A stretch of DNA of 64,000 nt, taken from Mesorhizobium sp. WSM3859 (GTDB lineage Bacteria > Pseudomonadota > Alphaproteobacteria > Rhizobiales > Rhizobiaceae). Both the position numbers and the translations under genes were made by a program. The DNA lies in assembly GCF_002295065.1 (NCBI RefSeq), contig NZ_NSGG01000007.1, positions 248,001-312,000 on the forward strand, in the 5' to 3' direction. Every line of letters begins with the position of its first letter. Position 1 is the stretch's first letter. This document shows, piece after piece, positions 20,320 to 29,274 of the stretch. The notes below the pieces were generated by a model, which did no database searches, was not told where the DNA came from, and saw only the letters and a program-made list of their open reading frames with translations.

Positions 20320-20416
20320 TTGCCTGAAAGACGGAAGCGCTGGCTCTTGCCAACAATGGTTGCGCCATGCGAATCGCCGACCGCTGCTATCCGACAGACC
20401 TGACGAGGGATCCACC

Positions 20417-20875
20417 ATGAGCTTGGAATCGGTTCGCGCCTTCTTTGCGCGGCATGCGCCCGACATCGAAGTCATTGTCACCGAGGCCAGTTCGGCAACC
20501 GTGGCGCTGGCGGCGGAGGCGCATGGCGTGACGCCGGCGCAGATCGCCAAGACGATCTGCCTGCGCGTCGGCGACGAGACCATGCTGGTCGTGACCAGCG
20601 GCATCGCCAGGCTCGACAACCGCAAATTCAAGGACAGGATGGGCGGCAAGCCGCGCATGCTTGGCGCAGAGGAGGTGTTTGCGGCCACAAGCCATCAGCC
20701 GGGTGGCGTCTGTCCGTTCGGCTTGCCGGCGCCGCTTCCCGTCTATTGCGATCTGTCGCTCAAGGCCTTCGACGAGGTCGTCCCCGCTGCCGGCGCCACC
20801 AATGCGGCGGTGCGCATCACGCCGCAGCGCATGGCCGATCTGGTCGGCGCCATATGGGTCGACGTTTGCCAGTAA
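20417..20875 (+). CDS. YbaK/EbsC-type aminoacyl-tRNA deacylase
   Basis: A 152-residue single-domain editing enzyme of the YbaK/ProX superfamily, which hydrolyses mischarged tRNAs such as Cys- or Ala-tRNA-Pro. Visible family features are QIAKTICLRVGDETMLVVTSG near residues 46-66 with the conserved Lys, GGKPRMLGAEEV near residue 76 and GGVCPFGLP near residue 96. The ATG at 20417 was chosen because the domain starts there. The substrate cannot be assigned from sequence. It is a monocistronic gene. Confidence 0.88.
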   Translation: MSLESVRAFFARHAPDIEVIVTEASSATVALAAEAHGVTPAQIAKTICLRVGDETMLVVTSGIARLDNRKFKDRMGGKPRMLGAEEVFAATSHQPGGVCPFGLPAPLPVYCDLSLKAFDEVVPAAGATNAAVRITPQRMADLVGAIWVDVCQ

Positions 20876-21121
20876 CAATTACCGCCTAAATATCTCCTTG
20901 CGGTCCGTCGAACGGCCTTGGCCGGCATTCGGCCGAGAGCGCTTGCTCGCATTCGGATCGATAGCGGCGCTTATTGTCCATGCCTTTCGCGGCCGCGCTT
21001 CGACCAATCCGAAAAGCGTCGACTAACGGTCAAAGAGTTGGACATTAGTCTTGACAGAAATACAGATGTTCAATACCCGTCAAGCAATCAAACAGCATGC
21101 GATATGGGAGGAATAAGCGGC

Positions 21122-22450
21122 ATGGCTTCCAATATTTCGTTGACGGGCCTTGCCCGGGATCTTGAGGAACGCGGCAAGTCCGGCAAGCCTATCCGCATCG
21201 GCCTGATCGGCTCAGGCGAAATGGGAACCGACATCGTTACCCGCGTCGCCCATATGTCCGGCATAGAGATCGGCGCCATCTCCGAATTGAACCTGCCGGC
21301 GGCCAGCAAGGCCGTCGATATCGCTTTCCAGGAGACCGGACACGCGCGGGAAGTGTCGAACGCGTCGGCAATGACCACTGCCATGGAGGCGGGCAAGATC
21401 GCCGTCACCGACGATTCCAGCCTGGTAATCGGCAACGACCTGATCGACGTCGTGATCGACGCGACCGGCGTTCCGGCCGTCGGCGCCGAGATCGGCCTGC
21501 GCGCCATGGAGCATGGCAAGCACCTGGTTATGATGAATGTCGAGGCGGACGTCACCATCGGCGCCTATCTCAAGAGCGAAGCCGACCGGCTCGGCGTGAC
21601 CTATTCGCTCGGCGCCGGCGACGAGCCGTCTTCCTGCATGGAGCTGATCGAGTTCGTCTCCGCCATGGGCCACCCAATCGTTGCCGCCGGCAAGGGCAAG
21701 AACAACCCGCTCAACATCGACGCCACGCCTCCGGACTACGAGGAGGAGGCGAAGCGCCGGCATATGAATGTGCGCATGCTGGTCGAATTCGTCGATGGTT
21801 CGAAGACCATGGTCGAGATGGCGGCGATCGCCAACGCGACCGGGCTGGTTCCCGACAAGCCCGGCATGCACGGTCCATCGGCCACGCTCGGCGAATTGTC
21901 GAAGGTGCTGGTGCCTCAGAAGGACGGCGGCGTGCTGTCGAAGGTCGGCGTCGTCGACTATTCGATCGGCAAGGGCGTCGCGCCGGGCGTCTTCGTCGTC
22001 GCCGACATGTCGCATCCGCGTATTTCCGAACGCATGGAAGACCTGAAGATGGGCAAGGGCCCGTACTTCACCTTCCACCGCCCCTATCACCTGACCTCGC
22101 TGGAAGTGCCGCTCACCTGCGCCCGCGTCGTGCTCTACGGCAAGGCCGACATGGTGCCGCTGGCCAAGCCCGTGGCCGAGGTCTGCGCGGTCGCCAAGAA
22201 GGATCTGAAGCCCGGCGACAAGCTCGATGCCATCGGCGAGTATTGCTACCGCGCCTGGATCATGACGGCGCCGGAAGCCCATGCGGCCCGCGCCATTCCT
22301 TGCGGCCTGCTGCAAGGCGGCTCGGTCACCGCGCCCATCAAGAAGGGCGAGCTCATCACCTATGCCAATGCGGCGCCCGCGCCGGGCTCGAAGATCGCCG
22401 AACTGCGCGCCCGCCAGGACAAGCTCGTCTACGGCACCGTGGAGGCGTGA
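21122..22450 (+). CDS. NAD(P)-dependent oxidoreductase with C-terminal SAF domain
   Basis: A 442-residue protein with an N-terminal Rossmann fold (IRIGLIGSGEMGTDIV near residue 19, then VVIDATGVPAVG near residue 112), resembling homoserine dehydrogenase NAD-binding domains. A C-terminal SAF-type domain spans about residues 345-430. Such proteins are sometimes misnamed FlgA-like. ATG at 21122 follows GGAGG. The next gene starts two bases after its stop, so it is cotranscribed with the E1-E2 genes. It may oxidise or reduce a hydroxy- or oxo-acid or sugar intermediate that feeds the dehydrogenase. The exact substrate is unknown. Confidence 0.82.
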   Translation: MASNISLTGLARDLEERGKSGKPIRIGLIGSGEMGTDIVTRVAHMSGIEIGAISELNLPAASKAVDIAFQETGHAREVSNASAMTTAMEAGKIAVTDDSSLVIGNDLIDVVIDATGVPAVGAEIGLRAMEHGKHLVMMNVEADVTIGAYLKSEADRLGVTYSLGAGDEPSSCMELIEFVSAMGHPIVAAGKGKNNPLNIDATPPDYEEEAKRRHMNVRMLVEFVDGSKTMVEMAAIANATGLVPDKPGMHGPSATLGELSKVLVPQKDGGVLSKVGVVDYSIGKGVAPGVFVVADMSHPRISERMEDLKMGKGPYFTFHRPYHLTSLEVPLTCARVVLYGKADMVPLAKPVAEVCAVAKKDLKPGDKLDAIGEYCYRAWIMTAPEAHAARAIPCGLLQGGSVTAPIKKGELITYANAAPAPGSKIAELRARQDKLVYGTVEA

Positions 22451-22452
22451 TC

Positions 22453-23481
22453 ATGGCCGGAGCCAGCAAAGCCGTGGCGGATAGCCGGGCCAACCTGCCT
22501 TTCGTCTATCGTCAGTACAGCCCCGAGCAGCTGAGACAGGTGCTTCACAAGATGTACCTCATCCGCCGCTTCGAGGAGGGCGCGGAAGAGTGCTACATGC
22601 GCGGCCTCATCCACGGCACCATGCATCTGTCGATCGGGCAGGAAGCGAGCGCCATGGGCATCTGCATGCCGCTCGCCGAGGATGACCAGATCACCTCGAC
22701 GCATCGCGGCCACGGCCATTGCATCGCCAAGGGCGCGGAGGTCAGCCGCATGTTCGCGGAGTTCTTCGGCAAGACCACCGGCTACTGCAAGGGCAGGGGC
22801 GGCTCCATGCACATCGCCGATGTCGCCAAGGGCAATCTCGGCGCCAACGGCATCGTTGCCGGCGGCATTCCGATCGCCGTGGGGGCGGCGCTTTCATCCA
22901 AGATGATGAAGACCGGCAAGGTGGTGGTCTCCTTCTTCGGCGACGGTGCCAACAATGAGGGCGCCTTCCACGAGGCGCTGAACATGGCGGCAATCTGGAA
23001 GCTGCCGGTGATCTTCGTGTGCGAGAACAACGGCTACGGCATGTCGACCTCGACGGCGCGCTCCACCGCGGTGAAGAACATCGCCGAGCGGGCGGCCGCC
23101 TATTCGATGCCTGGCGTCATCGTCAACGGCAACATCTTCTCCGAGGTGGCCGAAGCGTCCTTCAAGGCCGTGGAGCGGGCGCGCGCGGGCGAGGGGCCGA
23201 CGCTGATCGAGTCCAAGACCTACCGTCATCGCGGCCATTCCAAGAGCGACCGCAACCGTTACCGCACCAAGGAGGAGATCGAGGATTGGATGGCGAACCG
23301 CGATCCGATCACGCTGTTCGAGACGGAATTGCGCGATTTCGGCTTCATCGACGACCATGGCATCCAGGCGATCCGCGACGCGGTCGCCAAGGAGATCGCC
23401 GACGGTATCGAGTTCGCCAGGGCGAGCCCGGCGCCCGAGATCGCCACCCTTGAGAACTATGTTTACACGGAGCATGCGTGA
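22453..23481 (+). CDS. Thiamine-dependent 2-oxoacid/acetoin dehydrogenase E1 alpha
   Basis: Alpha subunit of a TPP-dependent E1, 342 residues. It shows the TPP motif [20 protein letters not shown] near residues 157-176 and [10 protein letters not shown] near residue 189. The entry region [13 protein letters not shown] is near residue 77 and [10 protein letters not shown] near residue 257. The short form and these motifs fit the acetoin dehydrogenase (AcoA) group rather than pyruvate dehydrogenase. It is translationally coupled to the beta subunit gene (TGATG). Confidence 0.93.
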   Translation: MAGASKAVADSRANLPFVYRQYSPEQLRQVLHKMYLIRRFEEGAEECYMRGLIHGTMHLSIGQEASAMGICMPLAEDDQITSTHRGHGHCIAKGAEVSRMFAEFFGKTTGYCKGRGGSMHIADVAKGNLGANGIVAGGIPIAVGAALSSKMMKTGKVVVSFFGDGANNEGAFHEALNMAAIWKLPVIFVCENNGYGMSTSTARSTAVKNIAERAAAYSMPGVIVNGNIFSEVAEASFKAVERARAGEGPTLIESKTYRHRGHSKSDRNRYRTKEEIEDWMANRDPITLFETELRDFGFIDDHGIQAIRDAVAKEIADGIEFARASPAPEIATLENYVYTEHA

Positions 23482-24479
23482 TGGACGCCGCGGTGCGTGA
23501 ACTGAGCTACGCCCAGGCGATCCAGGAAGCCATGGCGATCGCCATGGACATGGACGAGCGCGTCTTCCTGATGGGCGAGGATATCGGCGTCTATGGCGGC
23601 GCTTTCCAGGTGACCGGCGATCTGGTCGAGCGCTACGGCACCGATCGGGTGATCGACACGCCGATCTCCGAACTGGGCGGCGCGGGTGTCGCGGTGGGCG
23701 CGGCCGTCACCGGCATGCGGCCGATCTTCGAGTTCCAGTTCTCGGATTTCGCCACGCTCGCCATGGAGCAGATCGTCAACCAGGCGGCCAAGATGCGCTT
23801 CATGCTCGGCGGCGAGGTTTCGGTGCCGGTGGTGATGCGTTTCCCTGCCGGCTCCGGCACGGGTGCCGCCGCGCAGCACAGCCAGAGCTTGGAAGCCTGG
23901 CTCGGCCATGTGCCCGGCCTCAAGGTCATCCAGCCGGCGACGCCGCACGATGCCAAGGGCATGCTGCTTGCCGCCGTTGCCGATCCGGATCCGGTCATGA
24001 TCTTCGAGCACAAGCTGCTCTACAAGATGAAGGGCCATGTGCCGGAAGGCCACTACACCGTGCCGATCGGCAAGGCCGAGATCCGCCGCGAGGGCCGCGA
24101 CCTCACCATCGTCGCGACATCGATCATGGTGCAGAAGGCGCTCGACGCCGCTGCGGCGCTGGAAGGCGAGGGCATCGATATCGAGGTGGTCGACCTGCGC
24201 ACCATCCGCCCGATCGACCGGCAGACCATCATCGACAGCGTGAAGAAAACCTCGCGCCTGCTCTGCGTCTACGAGGCGGTGAAGACGCTCGGCATCGGCG
24301 CGGAAGTGAGCGCGCTGGTCGCCGAAAGCGAGGCATTCGACTATCTCGATGCGCCGATCGTGCGCCTCGGCGGCGCCGAGACGCCGATCCCCTACAATCC
24401 GGACCTGGAAAAGGCGACGGTGCCGCAGGTTCCCGACATCATCGCCGCCGCGCGCGACCTCGTGAAAGGGGTCCGTTGA
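23481..24479 (+). CDS. 2-oxoacid/acetoin dehydrogenase E1 beta
   Basis: Beta subunit of the TPP-dependent E1, 332 residues. Family features are [20 protein letters not shown] near residues 30-49, [17 protein letters not shown] near residues 60-76 and the C-terminal [10 protein letters not shown] near residue 236. There is no N-terminal lipoyl domain, unlike rhizobial PdhB. ATG at 23481 overlaps the alpha subunit stop. The E2 gene begins three bases after its stop. Confidence 0.94.
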   Translation: MDAAVRELSYAQAIQEAMAIAMDMDERVFLMGEDIGVYGGAFQVTGDLVERYGTDRVIDTPISELGGAGVAVGAAVTGMRPIFEFQFSDFATLAMEQIVNQAAKMRFMLGGEVSVPVVMRFPAGSGTGAAAQHSQSLEAWLGHVPGLKVIQPATPHDAKGMLLAAVADPDPVMIFEHKLLYKMKGHVPEGHYTVPIGKAEIRREGRDLTIVATSIMVQKALDAAAALEGEGIDIEVVDLRTIRPIDRQTIIDSVKKTSRLLCVYEAVKTLGIGAEVSALVAESEAFDYLDAPIVRLGGAETPIPYNPDLEKATVPQVPDIIAAARDLVKGVR

Positions 24480-24482
24480 GCG

Positions 24483-25874
24483 ATGCCGACCGAAGTCATT
24501 CTTCCCAAGGTCGACATGGACATGGCGACCGGCCAGATCTCGCGCTGGTTCGCCGAGGAGGGCGCCAAGGTCAAGAAGGGCGACGTGCTCTTCGAGATCG
24601 AGACCGACAAGGCGGCGATGGAGATCGACGCGCCGGCCAGCGGCACGCTGCGCAACGTGACAGGCAAGGAGCGCGTCGACATTCCGGTCGGTGAGCCCGT
24701 CGCCTGGATCTATGCCGACGACGAGGTTTATGCGCCAATCTCCCCCCTTGAGGGGGAGATGTCGGCGAAGCCGACAGAGGGGGTCGCCTCAGAAGGCACC
24801 GCCCATAAGTCGAGCCCAGCCGAAGCGACCCCACCCGACCGGCCTTCGGCCGGCCACCCTCCCCTCAAGAGGGAGGGTAAAGCCCGAGCCACACCGATAG
24901 CTCGGCGCTTGGCCCGTGAGGCGGGCTTGGACCTTTCGGTCGTGTCTGGCAGCGGTCCGCACGGCCGTGTTGTGCGCACCGACGTTGAGGCCGCACTTTC
25001 CTCCCCTCTTGAGGGGGAGGTGTCCGCAAAGCGGACGGAGGGGGTCGCCTCAGAAGGCACCGCCTATTTGGCGTCGAGCCCAGCCGAAGCGACCCCGCCC
25101 GACCTGCCTCCGGCAGGCCACCCTCCCCTCAAGGGGGACGTTCTGCTGCTGTTCGCCGAAGGCTCCTACGAGCTTGTGCCGCACGACAATATGCGCAAGA
25201 CCATCGCGCGCCGCCTGGTCGAGGCGAAGTCCACCATCCCGCATTTCTATCTGACGCTGGATTGCGAACTCGACGCGCTGCTCGCGCTGCGCACGCAGTT
25301 GAATGCCGCCGCCCCGATGAGGAAGACCGACAAGGGCGAGGTTCCCGCCTACAAGCTTTCGGTCAACGACATGGTGATCAAGGCGATGGCCATGGCGCTG
25401 ATGGCGGTGCCGGATGCCAATGCGTCGTGGACCGACAGCGCCATGGTCAAGCACAAGCATGCCGATGTCGGTGTCGCGGTGTCGATCCCCGGCGGCCTGA
25501 TCACGCCGATCATCCGCCATGCCGATGAAAAGACGCTTTCGGTGATCTCCAACGAGATGAAGGATCTGGCCAGCCGCGCCCGCAGCCGCAAGTTGAAGCC
25601 CGAAGAATATCAGGGCGGCACGACGGCGGTGTCCAATCTCGGCATGTTCGGCGTCAAGGATTTTGCCGCCGTCATCAACCCGCCGCATGCGACGATCCTG
25701 GCGATCGGCGCCGGCGAGGAGCGGGCGGTGGTGAAGAAGGGCGAGATCAAGATTGCCACAGTCATGTCGGTGACGCTCTCGACCGATCACCGCGCCGTCG
25801 ACGGCGCGCTCCGCGCGGAATTGCTGGGCGCCTTCAAGCGCATGGTCGAGAACCCGATGAGCATGCTGGTGTAA
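24483..25874 (+). CDS. Dihydrolipoamide acyltransferase (E2) with repeat-filled linkers
   Basis: E2 core of the same dehydrogenase, 463 residues. Domain order: lipoyl domain 1-80 with the lipoyl-Lys in ETDKAAMEID near residue 43; peripheral subunit-binding domain about 137-172 (PIARRLAREAGLDL, GPHGRVVRTDVEAAL); catalytic domain about 225-463 with the active-site STDHRAVDG near residue 437. Both linkers consist largely of a palindromic repeat translated in the same frame (about residues 86-132 and 173-219; see repeat entries). The reading frame stays open and all catalytic residues are present. No E3 gene follows, so a lipoamide dehydrogenase from elsewhere must serve. Confidence 0.93.
   Translation: MPTEVILPKVDMDMATGQISRWFAEEGAKVKKGDVLFEIETDKAAMEIDAPASGTLRNVTGKERVDIPVGEPVAWIYADDEVYAPISPLEGEMSAKPTEGVASEGTAHKSSPAEATPPDRPSAGHPPLKREGKARATPIARRLAREAGLDLSVVSGSGPHGRVVRTDVEAALSSPLEGEVSAKRTEGVASEGTAYLASSPAEATPPDLPPAGHPPLKGDVLLLFAEGSYELVPHDNMRKTIARRLVEAKSTIPHFYLTLDCELDALLALRTQLNAAAPMRKTDKGEVPAYKLSVNDMVIKAMAMALMAVPDANASWTDSAMVKHKHADVGVAVSIPGGLITPIIRHADEKTLSVISNEMKDLASRARSRKLKPEEYQGGTTAVSNLGMFGVKDFAAVINPPHATILAIGAGEERAVVKKGEIKIATVMSVTLSTDHRAVDGALRAELLGAFKRMVENPMSMLV
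24738..24878 (+). repeat. Palindromic repeat copy A inside E2 linker
   Basis: About 141 bases of nested hairpins: CTCCCCCCTTGAGGGGGAG, TCGGCGAAGCCGA, the distal pair GGGGGTCGC with GCGACCCC, CCGGCCTTCGGCCGG and CCCTCCCCTCAAGAGGGAGGG. It is translated as PLEGEMSAKPTEGVASEGTA and onward, the same reading frame as copy B. It sits between the lipoyl and subunit-binding domains of the E2 protein. Confidence 0.88.
25001..25138 (+). repeat. Palindromic repeat copy B inside E2 linker
   Basis: Second copy, about 138 bases, nearly identical to copy A with a three-base length difference. Differences fall in hairpins and are compensated: TCCGCAAAGCGGA replaces TCGGCGAAGCCGA, and CCTGCCTCCGGCAGG replaces CCGGCCTTCGGCCGG. 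It is translated in the same frame (PLEGEVSAKRTEGVASEGTA) and lies between the subunit-binding and catalytic domains. Confidence 0.88.
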
Positions 25875-26009
25875 GCCATCCCCGCAGGGCCTTGTTCCGG
25901 CTTGCTCTTGCACGGCGGGTCCTCCGATCACCTACTTGTCAGGCCGGCAGCTCGCAGGAATCCCGCCCGGCGCTTGAAGCCGCCGCCATTTCGTTCCACA
26001 TCGGGCGCA

Positions 26010-27128
26010 ATGAACGGCAAGATGCGGGAATGGTTTCGGAATTGGCGGTGGGCCTTGGCCGCATCGCTGTTCCTGCATGCTCTGATCGCGGCGTTCCTGT
26101 TCTTTGGCCTGCCGAGACCCGATCAACTCCCGGAGCAACAGGAACAGCCGGTCAACGTCGCGATCGTACCGCCGCCTGATCAGCCCAAGCCGAAGCCCGC
26201 TCCAAAGCCGCCGGAGCCGGCGCCTGAAAAGAAGGCTGAAAAGCCGCCCGAGCAGCCGGTGCAAAAGCCGCCGCCTCCGCAGCCGCGGAAACCGCAGGAC
26301 ATCCCGGTTCTGAAGCCCGTTTTCCAATATGGCGACAAGGATACCGGCCCGCAGAAATCTCTCAACGGCGGCAGCGCGCCGGCCAACGCCCCGTCGCCGG
26401 CTCAGGATCAACCCGCGAAGCCGCCTGTCGCATCGCAGCCCGCGCCCAGCCAGCCCGCTTCGCCTGCAACGTCAGAGCAGCAGGCGGACACCAATAAGAC
26501 TCAAGAGAAACCGGCAACCGTCGCGCCGGAGGAAAAACCCGCGCAAAGCGAGGAGAAGCAGGCGACCGAGGACACTGACAAACAGCAGCAGGACAAGCAG
26601 GAGGCAGCTCCGGAAACCGCCGAAACGTCTGCGCCGGCCGAAAAGGCAAAGCCCAAACCTTCCAAGACGATGAAGTTCAAATCGGCAAGAGCGTTGAGAG
26701 CGCCAAGCGCGAACCCGGGAAGATCAAACCCCGCCGACGGCGAGGTCGCGGGATCGCCGATCTATTCAGGCCTGCCGGGCGTCCGGAAGCTTTACTCGCC
26801 GGGCGCGACCGGCAACGCGCTGGCCACAAGCTCGATGGAGAACGTGCCGCGCGACCAGCGCATAGCCAATCTTTGCGCCAACGTCCTAAACCAGGAATTG
26901 CAAAGTGCCGATTACGCGCCGAAATGGCTGCCGACGATTCCACTGAAACAGGGCAATGTTCTCAACCCTCCGCAGGCCGCCTTCAGCACGACAACCCAAT
27001 GGTACGATCTGAGCTTCCGCTGCGAGGTGGACGCCGATGCGACGCGGGTCCTGTCTTTCAACTTCCGCGTGGGGGGATTGGTCCCGCCCGGTGACTGGAC
27101 GCGGCGTCGCTTCCCCAGTCTTCGCTAG
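26010..27128 (+). CDS. DUF930-like protein with Pro-rich TonB-like N-terminus
   Basis: A 372-residue protein with one N-terminal membrane segment (about residues 15-31), then a long low-complexity region rich in Pro, Lys, Glu, Ala and Gln (about 35-225) like the periplasm-spanning part of TonB. The folded C-terminal domain (about 250-372) has two Cys, the segment RIANLCANVLNQELQ and a TQWYDLSFRCEVD motif, which I associate with DUF930. It probably spans the periplasm. ATG at 26010 was chosen; the frame upstream to 25902 has no plausible signal. Its stop codon is the first base set of a palindromic repeat. Confidence 0.75.
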   Translation: MNGKMREWFRNWRWALAASLFLHALIAAFLFFGLPRPDQLPEQQEQPVNVAIVPPPDQPKPKPAPKPPEPAPEKKAEKPPEQPVQKPPPPQPRKPQDIPVLKPVFQYGDKDTGPQKSLNGGSAPANAPSPAQDQPAKPPVASQPAPSQPASPATSEQQADTNKTQEKPATVAPEEKPAQSEEKQATEDTDKQQQDKQEAAPETAETSAPAEKAKPKPSKTMKFKSARALRAPSANPGRSNPADGEVAGSPIYSGLPGVRKLYSPGATGNALATSSMENVPRDQRIANLCANVLNQELQSADYAPKWLPTIPLKQGNVLNPPQAAFSTTTQWYDLSFRCEVDADATRVLSFNFRVGGLVPPGDWTRRRFPSLR

Positions 27129-27176
27129 AGCATGATCCCGAAAAGTGGGAACCGGTTTTCGGAGAAGATCATGCTC
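27128..27176. repeat. Short palindromic repeat (GAGCATGATC type)
   Basis: Perfect ten-base arms GAGCATGATC (27128-27137) and GATCATGCTC (27167-27176) around CCGAAAAGTGGGAACCGG and TTTTCGG, which also pair internally. It lies between convergent genes and its first base is the last base of the preceding stop codon. It may act as a terminator hairpin. It is the best-preserved of three family members in the window. Confidence 0.85.
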
Positions 27177-27191
27177 CAACAAAGAGTCAGA

Positions 27192-27866
27192 TCAGGCCGG
27201 CACACCGAGCCCCGCCAACTGCTTGGCAACCTCGTGCCAATCAGCGCAGACAAAATCGGCACCGGCGGCCTTCAGCCGTGCGCCGTGCTCGGGATAGGTG
27301 TGACCGCCGCCGGTATAACCGATCGCGATCATGCCGGCCGCGACCGCGCCATGAACGCCGAAAGGCGAATCCTCGACGACGATGCAGTCGGCCGGTTTCG
27401 CGCCCATTTTCTCGGCGGCATAGAGGAAGATGTCGGGCGCCGGCTTGCCGTTCTTCACCATCGAAGAGGAAAAGATCGCCTCGCCAAAGAAGGGCGACAG
27501 GCCGGTCACGGACAGGCTGTGGTTGATGCGCTCGACCGAGGACGATGAGGCAACGCAGCGGTCTCCGGCAAGCGCGCCGAGGAAAGGCACGATCCCCTGC
27601 GTCGGCTTCAGCTCCTCTGAAAAGAGCAACCTGGTCTCGGCCCAGATGTCGCCGTCGGCGGCGGGTGGAAACTGATGGCCGGTCAGCTCCTTGATTTTGA
27701 TGATGATGTCGGACTGCTTCATGCCGATGCATTGGGCGATGATGCCGCCATGGACACCTGGCATGCCGTGCTTCTCGTAAACGCGCTCATAAGCCTTGGC
27801 GGCCAGCGGTTCGCTGTCGACGAGAACGCCGTCGCAGTCGAAAATCATCAGTCTACGTTGCGCCAC
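27192..27866 (-). CDS. HAD-superfamily phosphatase
   Basis: A 224-residue HAD-IA hydrolase of the phosphoglycolate/beta-phosphoglucomutase type. Motif I is FDCDGVLVDSEP near residue 9 with the nucleophile Asp. Motif II is the SSSS at about residue 107. Motif III is KNGKPAPDIFL near residue 137, and motif IV is CIVVEDSPFGV near residue 157. A helical cap domain lies between motifs I and II. The substrate is probably a small sugar phosphate or polyol phosphate. It lies close to the PTS genes but on the opposite strand, so a link to PTS products is only a guess. Confidence 0.9.
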   Translation of the reverse strand: MAQRRLMIFDCDGVLVDSEPLAAKAYERVYEKHGMPGVHGGIIAQCIGMKQSDIIIKIKELTGHQFPPAADGDIWAETRLLFSEELKPTQGIVPFLGALAGDRCVASSSSVERINHSLSVTGLSPFFGEAIFSSSMVKNGKPAPDIFLYAAEKMGAKPADCIVVEDSPFGVHGAVAAGMIAIGYTGGGHTYPEHGARLKAAGADFVCADWHEVAKQLAGLGVPA

Positions 27867-27953
27867 GCGCCTCTCCCGGCTCCTGTGCCAATGCGCACAT
27901 CGCTATCGATAAAAAGTCAGATGTTCAATAGTGGGTGATTCCGTGTCCAGCTC

Positions 27954-28595
27954 TCAAAGCTGGCGCAGCGCCTCGCTGACCGGCGAGGATCCGAGCGCGC
28001 GCTGCATGGCCTGGCGCGACTGGGCGCGGTCGGGCGTGATCCAGTTGGGCTCCGCGCCGAGAAAACGGTCGAGGAAGGCCACGGCATAGGCGGGCATTTC
28101 CGTCGCGTTCTCACGGTAGGACCACCAGGTGCGCAGGTCGTCGGCGCATTTGTCGATGCTGGGCGCCGTGCCGAACTCCTGCTCGTGCACGGCCAGGATC
28201 GCCGACACGCAGTAGTTCGTATAGAGGAAACCTTCCGGCCAGAAGCGCACGATTTCCGCCGAGCCGGCATTGGCCTCCGTCTCGATCATTTCGGTGAGGC
28301 CTGAAATCTCCCGCGCCGGCGCCTGCCGGATCAACTCGCGCAGCACCAATCCGGCGGCGAAGACGATGAAGTCCGCGCGGTCCACGTCAGCGAATCGCTT
28401 CTGCGCTTCCATGACCTCGATCCAGTCGAGAAAGGCGCGCGTCAGCTTCGCCTCGTCGATCTCGAAGCGCACACCGAAGGTTTCCGAGACGACTTTCGCG
28501 CTGCTGCGGAACGTGGCGCGGAACCAGCGCAGCTGCCGTAGCCGGTGGCGAAGGTCCGGCATAAGCGCGAGTTCATGCCTGAAAGGCAGATCCAT
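27954..28595 (-). CDS. Unrecognised protein beside the glucitol PTS
   Basis: A 213-residue soluble, mostly helical protein with no membrane segment or signal. I do not recognise a family. Notable are an acidic and hydrophobic central part (DRADFIVFAAGLVLRELIRQ near residues 74-93) and Trp-rich segments (RTWWSYREN near 154). It is transcribed divergently from the glucitol PTS operon with a 189-base shared promoter region, so a role linked to PTS expression or polyol use is plausible but unproven. Confidence 0.6.
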   Translation of the reverse strand: MDLPFRHELALMPDLRHRLRQLRWFRATFRSSAKVVSETFGVRFEIDEAKLTRAFLDWIEVMEAQKRFADVDRADFIVFAAGLVLRELIRQAPAREISGLTEMIETEANAGSAEIVRFWPEGFLYTNYCVSAILAVHEQEFGTAPSIDKCADDLRTWWSYRENATEMPAYAVAFLDRFLGAEPNWITPDRAQSRQAMQRALGSSPVSEALRQL

Positions 28596-28784
28596 GTCTC
28601 ATATCCCGTTTGACGACAGGCTAGCACAGGCACCGCCGATGCCGAAATCGGCCTGCCGCCTGTGGAGCGTTATGGCGGCTAATATAATACATGTTGACAT
28701 TCGAGGAAACAAATGTTCTCACTTTCGGGTCATCTCTCCTCCGTTCAATATGAGCCGGAGAAAGAGACTCGGGAGGAAACCGAA

Positions 28785-29222
28785 ATGGCGATCTGGCAGT
28801 GGGCGCTGCTTCTGCTTTTTGTCGTCTGGGCGCTGCAATCGCTCGGCGTCTGGCTGCAGATGCGGCACTATTCGGACGTCTTCAAAGGCGTCACCAGCCA
28901 ATACAAGGACGGCTTCGTCGGCGCCGGCAATTTCCGCGGCCGGCTGGCCAAGGGCACCATCGCGCTCATCGTCGTGACGCCGGATCTCATCGTGCGCCGC
29001 ATGATGGTCATGAGCGGCCGTTCGGTGCTGACCAAGTTCAAGCGACATGAAGAATTCGAGGGCATCCCCCTCGATCGACTCCGGTCCAACCCTGCGATCA
29101 TGGGGGAGGGGGAACCCGGTGTGGCCGAGGCCGTGAAACGGGCGATCGAGCAGATCGACCGCGCGCGGTCGGAGCCGGGGAAGAAGCCGGGCCTGGCCGG
29201 CTTGAACGTAGCAAGGGCTTAA
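28785..29222 (+). CDS. gutM: Glucitol operon activator-like protein GutM
   Basis: A 145-residue protein with an N-terminal membrane segment (IWQWALLLLFVVWALQSLGV) and a GutM-type body: FKGVTSQYKDGFVGAGNFRGRLAKG near residues 35-59 and VTPDLIVRRMMVMSGRSVLTKFKR near residues 67-90. In E. coli the homologue SrlM/GutM activates the sorbitol operon. ATG at 28785 follows GGGAGGAAA; the in-frame ATG at 28713 is less likely. It is the first gene of the operon gutM-srlA-srlE-srlB-ptsHI. Confidence 0.88.
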   Translation: MAIWQWALLLLFVVWALQSLGVWLQMRHYSDVFKGVTSQYKDGFVGAGNFRGRLAKGTIALIVVTPDLIVRRMMVMSGRSVLTKFKRHEEFEGIPLDRLRSNPAIMGEGEPGVAEAVKRAIEQIDRARSEPGKKPGLAGLNVARA

Positions 29223-29274
29223 ACGACGCCGGCAGCCGGCTGGGAATGACCGGCAGGGGTCATAAGGAGGAGAA

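Noticed and set aside
21045..21085. Operator or promoter before the SAF-oxidoreductase gene
   Set aside because: TTGACA at 21051 and a six-base inverted repeat CTTGAC/GTCAAG exist, but no matching -10 box or known regulator site; the evidence is too thin.
24738..25138. E2 gene as a pseudogene broken by repeat insertion
   Set aside because: The frame is open through both copies, and all three domains with their key residues are intact.
28660..28730. Clear sigma70 promoter in front of gutM
   Set aside because: TTGACA occurs at 28694-28699, but no good -10 box follows at proper distance; AATATAAT lies upstream of it instead. Not strong enough to annotate.
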